Assembly: GCF_001591485.1 (NCBI RefSeq)
Contig: NZ_BCUZ01000009.1
Span: forward strand, 1-53,794
Direction of reading: 5' to 3'
From: Neobacillus fumarioli NBRC 102428
GTDB taxonomy: Bacteria; Bacillota; Bacilli; Bacillales; Cytobacillaceae
DNA: 53,794 nt
Position numbers and translations under genes: made by a program. Every line of letters begins with the position of its first letter. Position 1 is the first letter of the stretch. The notes under the pieces were generated by a model, which searched no databases, had not been told where the DNA came from, and saw only the letters and a list, made by a program, of their open reading frames with translations. This document shows positions 43,452 to 52,848 of this stretch, piece by piece.

Positions 43452-45239
43452 TTACGATTTTCGCGGTAACCAAAAAGCGAAGGTGGTACCTTGTCCATAT
43501 TTGCTTTGGACTGATATGGTTCCGTTATGGGCTTCTATAATATTTTTGGCAATCGCAAGCCCGAGCCCTGTCCCAGATTTCCCTCGGGTCCGTGCTTTAT
43601 CTGCCTTGTAAAAACGTTCAAACACAAACGGCAAATCTTCTTCCGGAATTCCTGAACCGGAATCTTTCACTTTAATCGTAATCCCTTTTTGATCCAAAGT
43701 AACGGTTATCAGTATCGTTCCACCTTTCGGAGTATGCCTCATGGCATTATCAATTAAGTTGGTTAGAACCTGCTCAATTCTGTCAGGATCAAGGGAGATA
43801 GCTGGAATGGCATTTTCCAATTCAGCTGATAAGCTGATTTCATTATCCTTTGCCATGCCTTGAAACTTATAAATAATTCTATTGATAAAAGATTCTAGAT
43901 TTACTTCTTCCATCGATAATTGGATATGCCCTGCTTCCATTCTCGCCAAATCAAGAAGTTCATTGACGAGTCTGCCCATTCGTAATGATTCATCATAAAT
44001 AACCCTAGCCATTTCCTTTTTCTCTTCCTGAGTCTCAGCAATATCATCCACAATGGCTTCACTGTAGCCCTGCAACATTGAGATCGGAGTTCTAAGTTCA
44101 TGCGAGACATTGGCGATAAAATCTTGACGCATTTTTTCCAGCTGCCGTTCCTCAGTCATATCCCGTAAAACCGCAACTGCTCCACGAATAAATCGGTTGC
44201 TATAAAGTGGGGAAACAAGGATCACCCAATGACGGCCTTTTAATGAAACCTCTCCCGCCTGCTCCTTTTCTGTTTCAACAGCACGTTGGAACAATTCCAT
44301 CACTTTTGAGGGGAGCGCTTCGGAACTTATATGATGGCTGCCCTTTTCAGAATAAAAATATTGGAGAAATCTGTCGGCAGGAGGATTGGTTATTAGAATG
44401 GTTCCATCCCGATCGAAAGTAATGACTCCATCAGCCATACTGCTAAGGATACTTGCTAGCTGCTCCTTTTCCTGGCTCAAGGCATTCATATTGAACTTCA
44501 ATTGCTTGGCCATTTGATTAAACGCAGTTCCCAGCTCCCCAATTTCATCACGTGTTAAAATGGGAACTTTCGTATCAAATTTGCCGCGTGCAACTTCAAA
44601 CGCTGCCTCCCGCATATTCCTTAATGGCGCTGTTATTCTAGTTGATAAGAAAAAAGCAAAAATAGTGGTCAAAACAATGGCAACACCGGCAGCCAATAAA
44701 GTAAACTTCGTCGTTGAGCGAGTTGTTTCCTGCATCACTTTTAATGACTGATAAATAAAGACTGCTCCATCTTTACTGTCAGAAAGATGTAACGGAACTC
44801 CAATGATCGAATAATTCGTCACCTCTGCCTGCCCTGTTTTTACTGGAGCAAGATTCGACACTTTCTCAACCGTTACATGATGACGAAAAACTTTGACTAA
44901 ATCCGGGTCTTTATTAATATCTGCAATCGTTAATTTGCCGTCATTCTTAGTATTGGGAGAGTAATAGACTTCATGTGCATTTTTTATAATAACTACTTTT
45001 GTTGCATCATCAATCATTTGCCAAGAGATTTCTAATCCGAGCTGGAATTGTCCATTTTGATGTTTCTCGAGCACATGAGCAATTTTTTCAGCCGTATCAG
45101 TCAGTGCCCTCTTTGTTTCTTGAATATTATTGTTTTGAAAAAATTCAAGAAGCAAAATGGTCAGAATAAACAATACAACCGAAACTAACAATAGAATGGT
45201 GCCCCATAGTTTAACGACAACACTGCGCAGAAAAGTCAT
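43452..45239 (-). CDS. resE: Redox-responsive sensor histidine kinase ResE
   Basis: Membrane sensor kinase, 595 residues, partner of ResD in control of respiration under oxygen limitation. Two membrane helices (about 10-32 and 175-200) flank an extracytoplasmic domain; then HAMP (about 200-250), PAS-like domain (about 262-350), dimerisation domain with phospho-His in VSHELRTPISMLQGY (about 380), and an ATPase domain with N box, DSGSGIPEEDLPFVFERFYKADKAR and GTGLGLAIAKNIIEAH. The ATG overlaps the resD stop by four bases. Ends at a strong terminator. Confidence 0.97.
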   Translation of the reverse strand: MTFLRSVVVKLWGTILLLVSVVLFILTILLLEFFQNNNIQETKRALTDTAEKIAHVLEKHQNGQFQLGLEISWQMIDDATKVVIIKNAHEVYYSPNTKNDGKLTIADINKDPDLVKVFRHHVTVEKVSNLAPVKTGQAEVTNYSIIGVPLHLSDSKDGAVFIYQSLKVMQETTRSTTKFTLLAAGVAIVLTTIFAFFLSTRITAPLRNMREAAFEVARGKFDTKVPILTRDEIGELGTAFNQMAKQLKFNMNALSQEKEQLASILSSMADGVITFDRDGTILITNPPADRFLQYFYSEKGSHHISSEALPSKVMELFQRAVETEKEQAGEVSLKGRHWVILVSPLYSNRFIRGAVAVLRDMTEERQLEKMRQDFIANVSHELRTPISMLQGYSEAIVDDIAETQEEKKEMARVIYDESLRMGRLVNELLDLARMEAGHIQLSMEEVNLESFINRIIYKFQGMAKDNEISLSAELENAIPAISLDPDRIEQVLTNLIDNAMRHTPKGGTILITVTLDQKGITIKVKDSGSGIPEEDLPFVFERFYKADKARTRGKSGTGLGLAIAKNIIEAHNGTISVQSKYGQGTTFAFWLPRKS

Positions 45240-45952
45240 TCATTCACAACCTCAAATTTGTATCCTACTCCCCATACGGTTACAATCATTCTGGCAGCAA
45301 ATTCCGATGCCTTATTTAGTTTTTCCCTTAGACGCTTAACATGTGTATCAACTGTCCTGAGATCGCCAAAAAATTCATATTGCCAAACTTCTTTCAACAG
45401 CTGTTCACGCTCAAAAACTTTATCAGGCGCTTTAGCCAAATAATATAGGAGTTCATATTCTTTTGGTGTCAAATTTACTTCCTTGCCGTCTGCCGTCACT
45501 TTATGTGCGTCATGATCGATTGTTAAATGCGGAAACACAAGCACATCCTTTGTGGTTGGTTCCGTTTGCAAGTAACTTGTTTGTGATGCCCTTCTTAAAA
45601 TGGCTTTTACACGCAGAACGACTTCACGCGGGCTAAACGGCTTTACGATATAATCGTCTGTTCCTGCTTCAAACCCTTGAACACGATTTACCTCTTCCCC
45701 CTTAGCGGTTAACATAATAACAGGAGTTGCTTTTTTCTCCCGCAGTTCGCGGCAAACCTCAAGCCCGTCCTTGCCAGGCATCATCAGATCAAGAAGAATC
45801 ACATCATACTCATTTTCCAGCGCTTTTGCTAATGCCTCATTTCCGTCTTCAGCTTCTTCGATCTTATATTCTTCGCGACTTAAATACATTTTTAAGAGGC
45901 GGCGGATTCTTTCTTCATCATCTACAACTAAAATTTTCACTTCTTTTCCCAT
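45236..45952 (-). CDS. resD: Response regulator ResD
   Basis: OmpR-family response regulator, 238 residues. Receiver domain about 5-120 with acidic pair VVDDEE, phospho-acceptor in DVILLDLMMPG (about Asp55), T in VIMLTAKG and K in YIVKPF; winged-helix DNA-binding domain about 140-235 (LTPKEYELLYYLAKAPDKVF, RTVDTHVKRLREKL). It activates res, qcr, ctaA and anaerobic genes in B. subtilis. Downstream of resC by 157 bp with a terminator and possible regulatory repeats between, so it may have its own promoter as well as readthrough from resA. Confidence 0.97.
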   Translation of the reverse strand: MGKEVKILVVDDEERIRRLLKMYLSREEYKIEEAEDGNEALAKALENEYDVILLDLMMPGKDGLEVCRELREKKATPVIMLTAKGEEVNRVQGFEAGTDDYIVKPFSPREVVLRVKAILRRASQTSYLQTEPTTKDVLVFPHLTIDHDAHKVTADGKEVNLTPKEYELLYYLAKAPDKVFEREQLLKEVWQYEFFGDLRTVDTHVKRLREKLNKASEFAARMIVTVWGVGYKFEVVNE

Positions 45953-46025
45953 TTCAAAATCCCCCCTTGAAGTCTATTTTACAAAATGGCTATCTATTTT
46001 CAAACCTAGTCCCACCACTTAAAAG

Positions 46026-46050
46026 TGTCAATAATTTGACAAAGTAACAA
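46026..46050 (-). promoter_or_regulatory. TTGnnA repeats upstream of resD, PhoP-box-like
   Basis: Minus-strand TTGTTA (46045-46050), TTGTCA (46037-46042) and TTGACA (46026-46031) occur in a row; the last two are 11 bp apart, the spacing of PhoP-binding repeats. PhoP controls res genes in B. subtilis. TTGACA could also be a -35, but no good -10 follows. Confidence 0.35.
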
Positions 46051-46052
46051 TT

Positions 46053-46079
46053 AAAAACCTTCACTCAAAAAAGTGAAGG
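46053..46079 (-). terminator. Terminator between resC and resD
   Basis: CCTTCACT (46058-46065) pairs with AGTGAAGG (46072-46079), followed on the minus strand by five T. Probably partial, since resD and resE are also read from upstream in relatives. Confidence 0.65.
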
Positions 46080-46109
46080 CATAAAAAGGATGAATCTTTT
46101 TGGTTTAAA

Positions 46110-47297
46110 TTAAGATCCAGCATAGGAATGGAGACCAGCAATGACAAGATTCACAGCCACAAGGTTAAACATAATAATGACAAAGCCTATAACACCGAGC
46201 CACGCAGATTTTTTCCCGTGCCAGCCTTTTGATAAGCGAAGGTGTAAAAAAGCAGCATAGAATAACCAGGTAATAAGGGCCCATACTTCCTTTGGATCCC
46301 AGCCCCAGAAACGTGACCAAGCCATTTGCGCCCAAATCATCGCAAAAATAAGCCCGCCCAAAGTAAATACCGGAAAACCGATCAAAACAGACCGATAACT
46401 AATTTCATCTACAAAATCGAGCTTTACATTTTTCACAAGCGGTTTTAGCGCTGCTCCGATCCGCTTTCTGAGCAGTAATCTAATAATACTATACAGAAAA
46501 AGCCCGCCAATTAATGACCAAATGACCGTATTTAATTTCTTAGCATTGACAATCGCCGGCATTTCCACCCATGGTTGAAATCCGCCCTTTGTCAGCAATT
46601 CTCCTTTATGCGGCCCCGTAATGGCAGGCATGGTATAATCAACCGTAACCTGGTTATCATTCTTATCAATCCAGTTAAATTTCTCATGGTAGCCGGCAGC
46701 TGAAAAGCCTGATGATACAACGACGAATCCGAGAACAGTAACGAGCGTAAACATCACAATTTCAAGCCAGAACGTTTGCAAGTCCGATTTTGTCTGGTCA
46801 ATCGCTTTTACAAGATAGATTAATCCTGCCGCAAAGCTAATGGCAAGGATCGCTTCGCCAATCGCCGCAGTTGTCACATGGATATAGAGCCAATAACTTT
46901 GCAAAGCCGGAATCAAAGGTGAAATATCCCTCGGAAACATGCTTGCATAGGCAATGATTAAGAGTGCTACTGGCATTGTAAATAATCCGAGCAACGTTGT
47001 TCGGTAAATAAAATAAATAACGATAAATGCCCCAACAAGTGCCATTCCGAAGAAGGTGGTAAATTCAAACATATTGCTGACCGGGGCATGTCCGGAAGCA
47101 ATCCATCTCGTGATAAAGTAGCCAAGCTGTGAAATAAAACCAATAATGGTCAACAATACAGCAATTTGTCCCCATTTAGTGGTTGTTTTCTTTTCATTTG
47201 AATCTTTTTTGACTTTGATAGATCCTCCATAAAACAAGGTTGCCGCCAAATAAAGAATAAAAGCGATAAATAATAAATTACTGCTTATGGATGCCAT
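46110..47297 (-). CDS. resC: Cytochrome c biogenesis protein ResC (CcsA family)
   Basis: A 395-residue polytopic membrane protein that with ResB forms the system II cytochrome c synthase, moving and attaching haem to apocytochrome c. About eight helices; the haem-handling WWD motif is [19 protein letters not shown] (about 325-343), and flanking histidines are in [15 protein letters not shown] and [14 protein letters not shown]. Its ATG overlaps the resB stop (TAATG). Its products include the cytochrome c domain of QcrC. Confidence 0.96.
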   Translation of the reverse strand: MASISSNLLFIAFILYLAATLFYGGSIKVKKDSNEKKTTTKWGQIAVLLTIIGFISQLGYFITRWIASGHAPVSNMFEFTTFFGMALVGAFIVIYFIYRTTLLGLFTMPVALLIIAYASMFPRDISPLIPALQSYWLYIHVTTAAIGEAILAISFAAGLIYLVKAIDQTKSDLQTFWLEIVMFTLVTVLGFVVVSSGFSAAGYHEKFNWIDKNDNQVTVDYTMPAITGPHKGELLTKGGFQPWVEMPAIVNAKKLNTVIWSLIGGLFLYSIIRLLLRKRIGAALKPLVKNVKLDFVDEISYRSVLIGFPVFTLGGLIFAMIWAQMAWSRFWGWDPKEVWALITWLFYAAFLHLRLSKGWHGKKSAWLGVIGFVIIMFNLVAVNLVIAGLHSYAGS

Positions 47298-48916
47298 TAG
47301 CCTTCCTCCTTATTCTTACCAGCTTGAAGTTGGTCTTCCGGCATGGTAAGTTTGGTTCCCGCCAGTACTGTTTCGATCTCCCGTTTAAATCCATACCAAT
47401 TTTTATTCGTATGGCCGGCAATCCAAACTTGTCCGCTCTTTCGCTGGATCCAAATCCTGCGGTGCTGCCAATAAGATCCTTGCACCACACCGATCATGAA
47501 AATTATACCGCCCAAAATAATCACCCACATCGAGGAATCCTTCCGGACGACAAATCCGGAAACATTTTTGGTGTCAATCCCTCTGAATGCCATTTTATAC
47601 GTATTATTGCCAAATGGCTCAATTGTTTGTCTAATCGCAACAAAACTTGTTTCCCCTTTTGGCTTATCAGGAGTATACATACGAAATATAAACGCAGGGT
47701 TATTTGGATCTCGGGATTTTGTAGAAGGTTCCCCATTCTTGGCGAATTCAAAATCCGGAAAATAGTTAAGAATTTTGACAGAATATCCTTTCCCTAGATC
47801 ATATGTTTCCTTTGGATTATAGAGGTCAATCTTCACATCGCCATAAGTTTGATTCGTTTGTTTATTCATTAGTGAAAAGGTCATAGCGCTAAGCTCACTT
47901 CGAAACGAAGCTTGGTAAATGGAATATCCGTCAAATGATAATGGATGATTGACGCGAATCTTATAATCCATTACTTTCTTAAGCTTTGGTTTTTCACCGG
48001 GCAGGCTTTTGCCTGACTGCTCATATAGCACGACATTTGACTGATAATTTTTCGCCACTTCCCCAGCCTTACTAAGCGCCTGAGCAAAGGTTTTATCTTT
48101 GTTTTTGTCATAAGTTTGCAAAATGAATTTATTGTTATGAATATAGAATTTTTCTCCGGTTTCCGGAACTAATGCCGTTTCCCCTTCACGAACCCATAAG
48201 TTCTCATTGACATACATGCCGGGAATAAAACGCATCATCGTCCCGATTAGAAATATTATAAGACCAATATGATTAATATATGGACCCCAGCGGGAAAAAC
48301 GGCCCTTTTCGGCTAATAAGTTGCCGTTTTCTTCTCGGATATGGTAACGTTTTCTTTGCAGTTGTTCTTTAACAAGGGTTAAATCTTTGTCAGCAGCATC
48401 TGAATTCACTCCAAATAATCGCTGGCGCTTTAAGAAACCTTCATGTCTCGTTACCTTTTGTGCTTTTAACGCCTTATACAATGGAATTACCCTGTCAAGA
48501 CTGCAAATGACAAGCGAAATTCCAATCATGGCAATTAATAGCAAGTACCACCATGAGCTGTACAAATCATCAAAACCGAGCTGGTAGTAGATCTTTCCCA
48601 GCGTGCCATATTCCTGCTGATAATACACTTCCGGAGGCTGGTCAATATACATTTTCTGCGGAAAAATCGTTCCAAGGGCGGAAGCAATTAATGTGATGAT
48701 AATGAGCCATACGCCAACTTTCACGGATGAGAAGAAGTTCCATATTTTATCAATAATTGTCTTATTGTAGGTTTGTGAACGGCGGGCGCTGCCTTCATAA
48801 CGCATATCAAGCAATTGATTCTTATCAGCCTGTTCATCCAGTATTTTCCCGCAAGCTTCACAAAGGACGGTTCCATGCGGGTTTACATGACCGCATTCGC
48901 ATTTCACATCATTCAT
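47297..48916 (-). CDS. resB: Cytochrome c biogenesis protein ResB
   Basis: Membrane partner of ResC, 539 residues. It begins with a small zinc-ribbon-like motif [18 protein letters not shown] (about 5-22), then [19 protein letters not shown] and three membrane helices (about 70-90, 120-145, 205-225), a large extracytoplasmic domain, and a final helix near 465-485. ATG at 48916 is favoured with GGGAG nine bases upstream; a TTG two codons earlier is too close to it. Second gene of resABC. Confidence 0.95.
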   Translation of the reverse strand: MNDVKCECGHVNPHGTVLCEACGKILDEQADKNQLLDMRYEGSARRSQTYNKTIIDKIWNFFSSVKVGVWLIIITLIASALGTIFPQKMYIDQPPEVYYQQEYGTLGKIYYQLGFDDLYSSWWYLLLIAMIGISLVICSLDRVIPLYKALKAQKVTRHEGFLKRQRLFGVNSDAADKDLTLVKEQLQRKRYHIREENGNLLAEKGRFSRWGPYINHIGLIIFLIGTMMRFIPGMYVNENLWVREGETALVPETGEKFYIHNNKFILQTYDKNKDKTFAQALSKAGEVAKNYQSNVVLYEQSGKSLPGEKPKLKKVMDYKIRVNHPLSFDGYSIYQASFRSELSAMTFSLMNKQTNQTYGDVKIDLYNPKETYDLGKGYSVKILNYFPDFEFAKNGEPSTKSRDPNNPAFIFRMYTPDKPKGETSFVAIRQTIEPFGNNTYKMAFRGIDTKNVSGFVVRKDSSMWVIILGGIIFMIGVVQGSYWQHRRIWIQRKSGQVWIAGHTNKNWYGFKREIETVLAGTKLTMPEDQLQAGKNKEEG

Positions 48917-48937
48917 TAGCAAAAACTCCCTAACAAC

Positions 48938-49462
48938 TTATGGTTTTATTTTCTCCATAAACTCCCTAACTAAATTTTCAGATAGTTGGCCCGTATAGTA
49001 CTTGATCACCTTCCCGTTTTTATCGATTAAAAAAGTGGCAGGCAGTGGATCAATACCATACGCGGTCATGACTTCTTTATTCGTGTCGATCATGATGGGA
49101 AAATCAAGATGGTAACGGGAAGCAAATTCATTGACCGCAAGTGGAGATTCCTGAATATCTACTGCCAAAACCTGAACTCCTTTATCTCTAAATTGATGAT
49201 ATTGATTATTGATATAAGGCATTTCTTGCTTGCAAGGAGGACACCATGTTCCCCAAAAATTTAAGAATACTCCCTGCCCGCGATAATCAGAAAGACGGTG
49301 TTTATGGCCTTCAAGATCTGTCAGCACAAAATCTGGAGCTTTCGAACCAACCGCAACAGACTGGTGATTGTCCTTTGTAAAGTTTGCATACAGGGTATAC
49401 ACAACGGCGGCACATAGAACAAGTAAGATGATTGTCCTCATTACTAATCGCCGTTTCTTCAT
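48938..49462 (-). CDS. resA: Thiol-disulfide oxidoreductase ResA
   Basis: Membrane-anchored thioredoxin-like protein, 174 residues, which reduces the CXXCH cysteines of apocytochrome c before haem attachment. N-terminal anchor about 7-25; thioredoxin fold with active site WCPPCK (about 73-78), the Glu in DIQESPLAV and the cis-Pro in DPLPATFL. B. subtilis ResA has CEPC, so the second position differs here. TGGAGG precedes the ATG. First gene of resABC; upstream lie 113 bp with a TTCACA element but no clear promoter. Confidence 0.95.
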   Translation of the reverse strand: MKKRRLVMRTIILLVLCAAVVYTLYANFTKDNHQSVAVGSKAPDFVLTDLEGHKHRLSDYRGQGVFLNFWGTWCPPCKQEMPYINNQYHQFRDKGVQVLAVDIQESPLAVNEFASRYHLDFPIMIDTNKEVMTAYGIDPLPATFLIDKNGKVIKYYTGQLSENLVREFMEKIKP

Positions 49463-49575
49463 ATAAAAACCTCCATTACTTCTGATAGCAAGTCGAAATT
49501 GTGAAGTTTCTTTGAATTTCTATTATTCAAGTGTTTCCCTTTTATTCTTTACTCACTAGCGAAATCTGCTAGATT

Positions 49576-50301
49576 TCACTTTGATTCTAAAGCAAGCGCC
49601 CTGAATTGTTTGACCTCGTGAGGTGACAGCTCCCGAGCTTCTCCGGCTTTCAAACCATCCAATGTTAAAAATCCATATCGTTCCCGCTTTAGTTTCATAA
49701 CTTCATGGCCGATTGCTTCAAACATCCTTCTTACCTGGCGGTTCCGGCCTTCATGGATTGTTATTTCCACAATCGCCGTATGTTTTTTCTTATCCACTGA
49801 TAACAATTTAACTTTTGCAGGCGCCGTTTTGCCATCCTCAAGACGGATGCCTTTTTCTAATTTTCGTAGGTTTTCTTTCAGAGGAATTCCTTTAATTTTT
49901 GCAACATACACTTTTTCAATTTCACTTCTTGGATGCATTAATAAATTCGCAAACTCTCCATCATTCGTCAACAGCAATAAACCTGAAGTATCATAATCAA
50001 GGCGGCCGATCGGATAAATTCTTTCTTCCACTCCAGGAAAGAAGTCTGTTACCACCTTTCTTCCCTTTTCGTCATGAACACTGGAAATAACTCCCCTTGG
50101 TTTATATAAAAGGAAATAAACAGGTTCTTCCTTCTCAATCGGGATTTCGTTCACCTCCACTTGGTCAGATGGTGATACCTTTAATCCAAGTTCGGTCACA
50201 ATCTTCCCATTTACCTTTACTTGGCCCTGCTTAATCAATTCCTCCGCTTTCCGTCTGGAGGCAACACCAGCACGAGCAATAACTTTTTGTAATCTTTCCA
50301 T
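49576..50301 (-). CDS. rluB: 23S rRNA pseudouridine synthase RluB
   Basis: A 241-residue pseudouridine synthase of the RsuA/RluB/E/F family. N-terminal S4 RNA-binding domain (about 1-60, LQKVIARAGVASRRKAEELI) and catalytic domain with the Asp in GRLDYDTSGLLLLTNDGEF (about 100-118) and the GRNRQVRRM segment (about 184-192). The B. subtilis orthologue (YpuL) modifies a position in 23S rRNA helix 90 region and lies beside resA likewise. AGGTGA precedes the ATG. Confidence 0.94.
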   Translation of the reverse strand: MERLQKVIARAGVASRRKAEELIKQGQVKVNGKIVTELGLKVSPSDQVEVNEIPIEKEEPVYFLLYKPRGVISSVHDEKGRKVVTDFFPGVEERIYPIGRLDYDTSGLLLLTNDGEFANLLMHPRSEIEKVYVAKIKGIPLKENLRKLEKGIRLEDGKTAPAKVKLLSVDKKKHTAIVEITIHEGRNRQVRRMFEAIGHEVMKLKRERYGFLTLDGLKAGEARELSPHEVKQFRALALESK

Positions 50302-50428
50302 TATTTCACCTCAAAAAATGTTCATATAATTAAATCAAGTAAAACTATATGATATATAGATAAATTCTATTGTAATGAAATTATGACATAAATTCATCAC
50401 TTTTCAAAGTAATGGATGTTTTACCAAT

Positions 50429-50457
50429 AAAAAAAGCAAGTTCTTATTTCAGAACTT
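50429..50457 (-). terminator. Terminator of dacB-spmA-spmB
   Basis: AAGTTCT (50438-50444) pairs with AGAACTT (50451-50457), and after GC a run of seven T follows on the minus strand, just past the spmB stop. Confidence 0.75.
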
Positions 50458-50468
50458 ACCTTTAGACC

Positions 50469-51005
50469 TTAATTTGTTCCAAATAAAACAGCCACAACAA
50501 TGATAGAGATAATGATACCGACTAGATCAGCCAAAAGCCCTACTTTTAAGGCATCACCCATTTTTTTAATGCCTACCGCACCAAAATAAACGGTTAACAC
50601 ATAAAATGTCGTGTCGGTACTTCCTTGCAAGACGGATGCTAACCTTCCGATAAACGAATCCGGACCATAGTTGGCAATTAAGTCGCTTGTCATGCCAAGT
50701 GCAGCCGTACCTGATATCGGCCGAATGAATAGTAATGGAACAATTTCTGGTGGAACGCCGATCGCGTTCATCAAGGGGCGAAGAAGGTTTGTTACAGCAT
50801 CGAGTGCACCGGATGCTCGAAATACCGAAATGGCTACCATCATTCCCACCAGAAAGGGAATAATCGATACAGCAATTTTGATCCCTTCTTTTCCTCCTTC
50901 TACAAAGCTTTCATATGTAGGTACTTGTTTATAAGTACCATATAAAAGAATCAATCCTATTAAGAGTGGAATAAAGGTCAGCGATACATAAGAGATTAGC
51001 GCCAT
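50469..51005 (-). CDS. spmB: Spore maturation protein SpmB
   Basis: A 178-residue integral membrane protein with nucleoside-recognition (Gate) fold segments and about five hydrophobic helices, including FLVGMMVAISVFRASGALD and FIRPISGTAALGMTSDLI. With SpmA it is needed for proper spore core dehydration and heat resistance in B. subtilis. Six bases after spmA, last gene of dacB-spmA-spmB. Confidence 0.96.
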   Translation of the reverse strand: MALISYVSLTFIPLLIGLILLYGTYKQVPTYESFVEGGKEGIKIAVSIIPFLVGMMVAISVFRASGALDAVTNLLRPLMNAIGVPPEIVPLLFIRPISGTAALGMTSDLIANYGPDSFIGRLASVLQGSTDTTFYVLTVYFGAVGIKKMGDALKVGLLADLVGIIISIIVVAVLFGTN

Positions 51006-51011
51006 GGTCCA

Positions 51012-51596
51012 TCATCCTTTTCGGCGTCGATAATAGAAATAGCGGTCAATCAAAACAGCACCAATTGCAGATAAAATGGTGGTTATGATGGTTGGAACAA
51101 CAATTTCTGTAGGAGAAACAGAATGATACGTCATTCTAATGGCAATGACGGTCGTCGGAATAATCGTAATACTGGCTGTATTGATTGCTAAAAAGGTGAT
51201 CATCGACCTGCTTGCTGAATTTTTTCCGCCATTTAACTTTTTCAGTTCTTCCATTGCTTTAATTCCCAAAGGCGTTGCAGCATTTCCCAGCCCAAACATA
51301 TTGGAAATCATGTTGGATAAAATATAGCCCATTGCTGGATGGTTTGGGGGAACTTCTGGAAATAACCGTTTTACGAGTGGACGGAAAAGTTTCGTTAATT
51401 TTTCAAGCAAGCCTGATTCCTCCGCAATGCGCATCATTCCGAGCCAGAACACTAATACACTGATTAAACCGATACAAAGAGTTACTGCTTCTTTTGCCCC
51501 GTCAAACACTGCTTTATTTACTGCCTCGATTGTTCCATTAAACAGGGCAAAGACAATTCCGATAATCGTCATGAAGACCCAAATATAATTAACCAT
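51012..51596 (-). CDS. spmA: Spore maturation protein SpmA
   Basis: A 194-residue integral membrane protein with the Gate-type segment FWLGMMRIAEESGLLEKLTKLFRPL (about 50-74) and NMISNMFGLGNAATPLGIKAMEEL (about 95-118), paralogous in fold to SpmB. Acts with SpmB and DacB in forming a dehydrated, heat-resistant core. Its start overlaps the dacB end by eight bases. Confidence 0.96.
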   Translation of the reverse strand: MVNYIWVFMTIIGIVFALFNGTIEAVNKAVFDGAKEAVTLCIGLISVLVFWLGMMRIAEESGLLEKLTKLFRPLVKRLFPEVPPNHPAMGYILSNMISNMFGLGNAATPLGIKAMEELKKLNGGKNSASRSMITFLAINTASITIIPTTVIAIRMTYHSVSPTEIVVPTIITTILSAIGAVLIDRYFYYRRRKG

Positions 51597-52737
51597 CTGT
51601 CGTCAACCCCAATACGGCGAGAAAAATTTCTTTGACAAAATCAAACAGACCTTTCTTTCTTTCCTTGCTTCTTTCAGTGTTTGCATAGTAGATCGGGGTT
51701 TCCATTATCGCTTTTCCATCTAGATACGCAATCGCTTTCCCTACAATACTTTCCTTTTTCAATACCTTGCGCCAATTAGAAGACGGCTTATCCAACTTGA
51801 ATTTAACCGAAAACAGACTCATTTCCTCTTTTGTGGCTGGATAGTCAAGTGATTGTTTTATATATAGATTCTTGTAGTATTTGTTATTTACATCAATTTT
51901 CCCCTTTTGCAATATTTCTGCCATTTCATATTGCTTAAATCCTGCTTCAAACATTGCAGTATGATCTTTCCAATCATCAGGGTCATTCAAGGTGACTGCA
52001 ATCAGGTTCATATCTCCTTTTGTCGCAGTAGTAACAAGTGTACGTTTTGCCCGCTTGGTGAAACCAGTTTTGCCGCCTGTGCAATATGAATACATAGTCA
52101 GCAGTCGGTTTTTATTCTTCCAAATTCGATCCCAGGCCTCTGTCGGGTTTGGTGCACGGTATTCTTTTGTTCCCGAGATTTTGGCAAATGTTTTGTTCTT
52201 CATGGCATAGCGCATTAATAGAGCCATATCATATGCGGTGGAGTAATGGTCTTCATGGTCGTCAAGGCCGTGCGGATTTGCAAAATGAGTATCAAACATG
52301 CCGATTTCCCTTGCCTTCTGGTTCATTAAGTAGACAAAACCGTCCGTACTGCCTCCTACAAACTCAGCAATTGCAACTGCGGCATCGTTTCCGGATCGTA
52401 GCATCAGACCATATACTAAGTCTTTCAGTTTGATTTTTTCTCCTGGTTTTAAATATATGGATGACCCTTCGGCATGAGTAGCTTTTTCACTGACTTTTAC
52501 ATATTGATTCATTTTTCCTGATTCAATGGCTAGGATTGCGGTCATGATTTTCGTAATGCTTGCGATTCTTCTTTTTGTATGTGCATCTTTTTCATAAAGG
52601 ACGCGCCCGGAGCTTTGTTCCATTAAGATGGCACTTTGTGCACTAACTCCAATAGAGGCACTTGTCTTTTGGGGCGTATGTGCAGCCAATAATGAAATGA
52701 TGAGAAAAAAAATAACCAGCTTCCAAATAATTCTCAT
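51589..52737 (-). CDS. dacB: Sporulation D-alanyl-D-alanine carboxypeptidase DacB
   Basis: Penicillin-binding protein 5*, a D,D-carboxypeptidase that trims cortex peptide side chains during sporulation. 382 residues: signal peptide (about 1-27), S11 peptidase domain with SITKIM (Ser about 60, SxxK), SGNDAAVA (about 118, SxN) and GGKTGFT (about 222, KTG), then a C-terminal domain and a hydrophobic-basic membrane-associating end. First gene of dacB-spmA-spmB and preceded by a good sigma-E promoter. Confidence 0.96.
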   Translation of the reverse strand: MRIIWKLVIFFLIISLLAAHTPQKTSASIGVSAQSAILMEQSSGRVLYEKDAHTKRRIASITKIMTAILAIESGKMNQYVKVSEKATHAEGSSIYLKPGEKIKLKDLVYGLMLRSGNDAAVAIAEFVGGSTDGFVYLMNQKAREIGMFDTHFANPHGLDDHEDHYSTAYDMALLMRYAMKNKTFAKISGTKEYRAPNPTEAWDRIWKNKNRLLTMYSYCTGGKTGFTKRAKRTLVTTATKGDMNLIAVTLNDPDDWKDHTAMFEAGFKQYEMAEILQKGKIDVNNKYYKNLYIKQSLDYPATKEEMSLFSVKFKLDKPSSNWRKVLKKESIVGKAIAYLDGKAIMETPIYYANTERSKERKKGLFDFVKEIFLAVLGLTTDG

Positions 52738-52745
52738 TTGATATA

Positions 52746-52789
52746 CCTCGTCCCGCTCTTTATTTAATAAAAGTCTATGCGGGACAAGG
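52746..52789. repeat. 11-bp inverted repeat flanking the dacB -10
   Basis: CCTCGTCCCGC (52746-52756) and GCGGGACAAGG (52779-52789) are complementary at ten of eleven positions, the other being a G-T type mismatch. They enclose the -10 element and expected transcription start of dacB. Confidence 0.55.
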
Positions 52790-52800
52790 CTTGTTATGAC
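52772..52800 (-). promoter_or_regulatory. Candidate sigma-E promoter of dacB-spmAB
   Basis: On the minus strand GTCATAA (52794-52800) and CATAGACT (52772-52779) lie 14 bp apart, matching sigma-E consensus elements and spacing. The start codon is 34 bp downstream. dacB is sigma-E controlled in B. subtilis. Confidence 0.65.
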
Positions 52801-52848
52801 TATTTATTGTTTTAGTGGAAAGGGCAAATGAGCTAGCCGACTCCCTTT

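Noticed and set aside
47291-47797. 168-codon open frame on the plus strand
   Set aside because: Antisense to resB; no recognisable domain and no independent signals.
52800-52848. Possible terminator after the SOD gene
   Set aside because: Only short arms (AAAGGG/CCCTTT) with a long loop and no T run.
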